Positions 63,540-64,000 of a stretch of 64,000 nucleotides of DNA are shown piece by piece. The notes below the pieces were generated by a model. That model was not told the DNA's origin, did not search any database, and saw nothing but the letters and a program-made list of their open reading frames with translations. How positions within the stretch are numbered: the first letter of the stretch is position 1; each line of letters begins with the position of its first letter. Made by a program: the position numbers and the translations under genes. Source of the stretch: Tenrec ecaudatus (taxonomy: Eukaryota; Chordata; Mammalia; Afrosoricida; Tenrecidae); assembly GCF_050624435.1 (NCBI RefSeq), contig NC_134538.1:121431937-121495936 (forward strand), in the 5' to 3' direction.

Positions 63540-63716
63540 TAGGAGCCCCAGTGGTATAGTGGTTACTTATCAACTGTAAGATCAGCGATTCAAAATCAGG
63601 GTGAAGGACAAGATTCACTCCAGTAAAGAGTTACAGTCTCAGGAACCCACAGGGCCATTCTCCTCTGTTCTATAGGCTCACTATGAGTTGACATCAACTC
63701 CCTAACAGTGAGTTTT
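63540..63716 (+). repeat. AfroSINE-type SINE
   Basis: AGGAGCCCCAGTGGTATAGT to ACATCAACTCCCTAACAGTG. Confidence 0.8.
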
Positions 63717-64000
63717 ACCAAAACTTTGCCACTAGGATGGTATCCTAGTCATGTACTTCACCTTAGGTGCAGGTGCTGCTTCTTGTTGGTTTCCTGCACA
63801 GTCTTAATGACTGTACTATTCAGGTTGAAAGTGAATGTCCTATTAAAACAGCTACATTAAAGAAAAATCAAAGAGCAATCACTTTTTTAGGTAAAACTGT
63901 TAAGTCTAATTCAAGTTATGAGTCTCTTAGCTGGCAATTTCTCTTTTTATATAAATCATTTTATTGGAGGACTCTTATAAACCTTCTAACAATCCATCAT

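Overview
This is nuclear DNA from a placental mammal. It carries one protein-coding gene with very long introns, a CpG-island promoter and dense interspersed repeats. About forty copies of one tRNA-type SINE are present. Their 3' end matches the 3' end of a BovB/RTE LINE in the same window, the combination typical of Afrotheria. Three short hAT elements with the termini of the horizontally transferred SPIN family are also present. Among afrotherians I know of SPIN from tenrec, so a tenrec (Echinops-like) is my best guess for the species. That is inference, not proof.

The gene is RSBN1L (round spermatid basic protein 1-like), on the minus strand. Six coding exons can be placed to the base: exon 1 at 55375-55939, exon 2 at 29761-29877, exon 3 at 19146-19786, exon 4 at 6672-6809, exon 5 at 5875-6017 and exon 6 at 4093-4260. 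All junctions have GT/AG sites and keep one frame for 590 codons plus two bases. The C-terminal part (about 250 residues in the human protein) is missing, and its exons should lie beyond base 1. The promoter is a CpG island (about 54750-56430) with GC boxes, an inverted CCAAT box and a YY1-type motif over the start codon. Upstream of it (56500-64000) no protein-coding gene is recognisable, but a possible first exon of a divergent transcript ends at about 56551. In human a lncRNA (APTR/RSBN1L-AS1) occupies this place.

The introns hold most of the biology of interest. In intron 1 lies a nested cluster at 40.6-45.8 kb: a processed FDPS retrocopy with target-site duplication, then a nearly full-length but dead BovB/RTE LINE. 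The LINE is itself interrupted by an hAT MITE and by an antisense SAP18 retrocopy with a perfect 15-bp duplication. Elsewhere there are a mariner transposase relic (36.5-37.1 kb), two roughly 1.15-kb elements with terminal inverted repeats (20.8-21.9 and 33.8-34.9 kb), L1 3' ends, MaLR and other LTR-like pieces, MIR/L2 relics and a long (CT)n(CA)n tract.

I see no operon, CRISPR array, bacterial defence system or new protein-coding system. The notable content is the layered transposon record and the divergent promoter.
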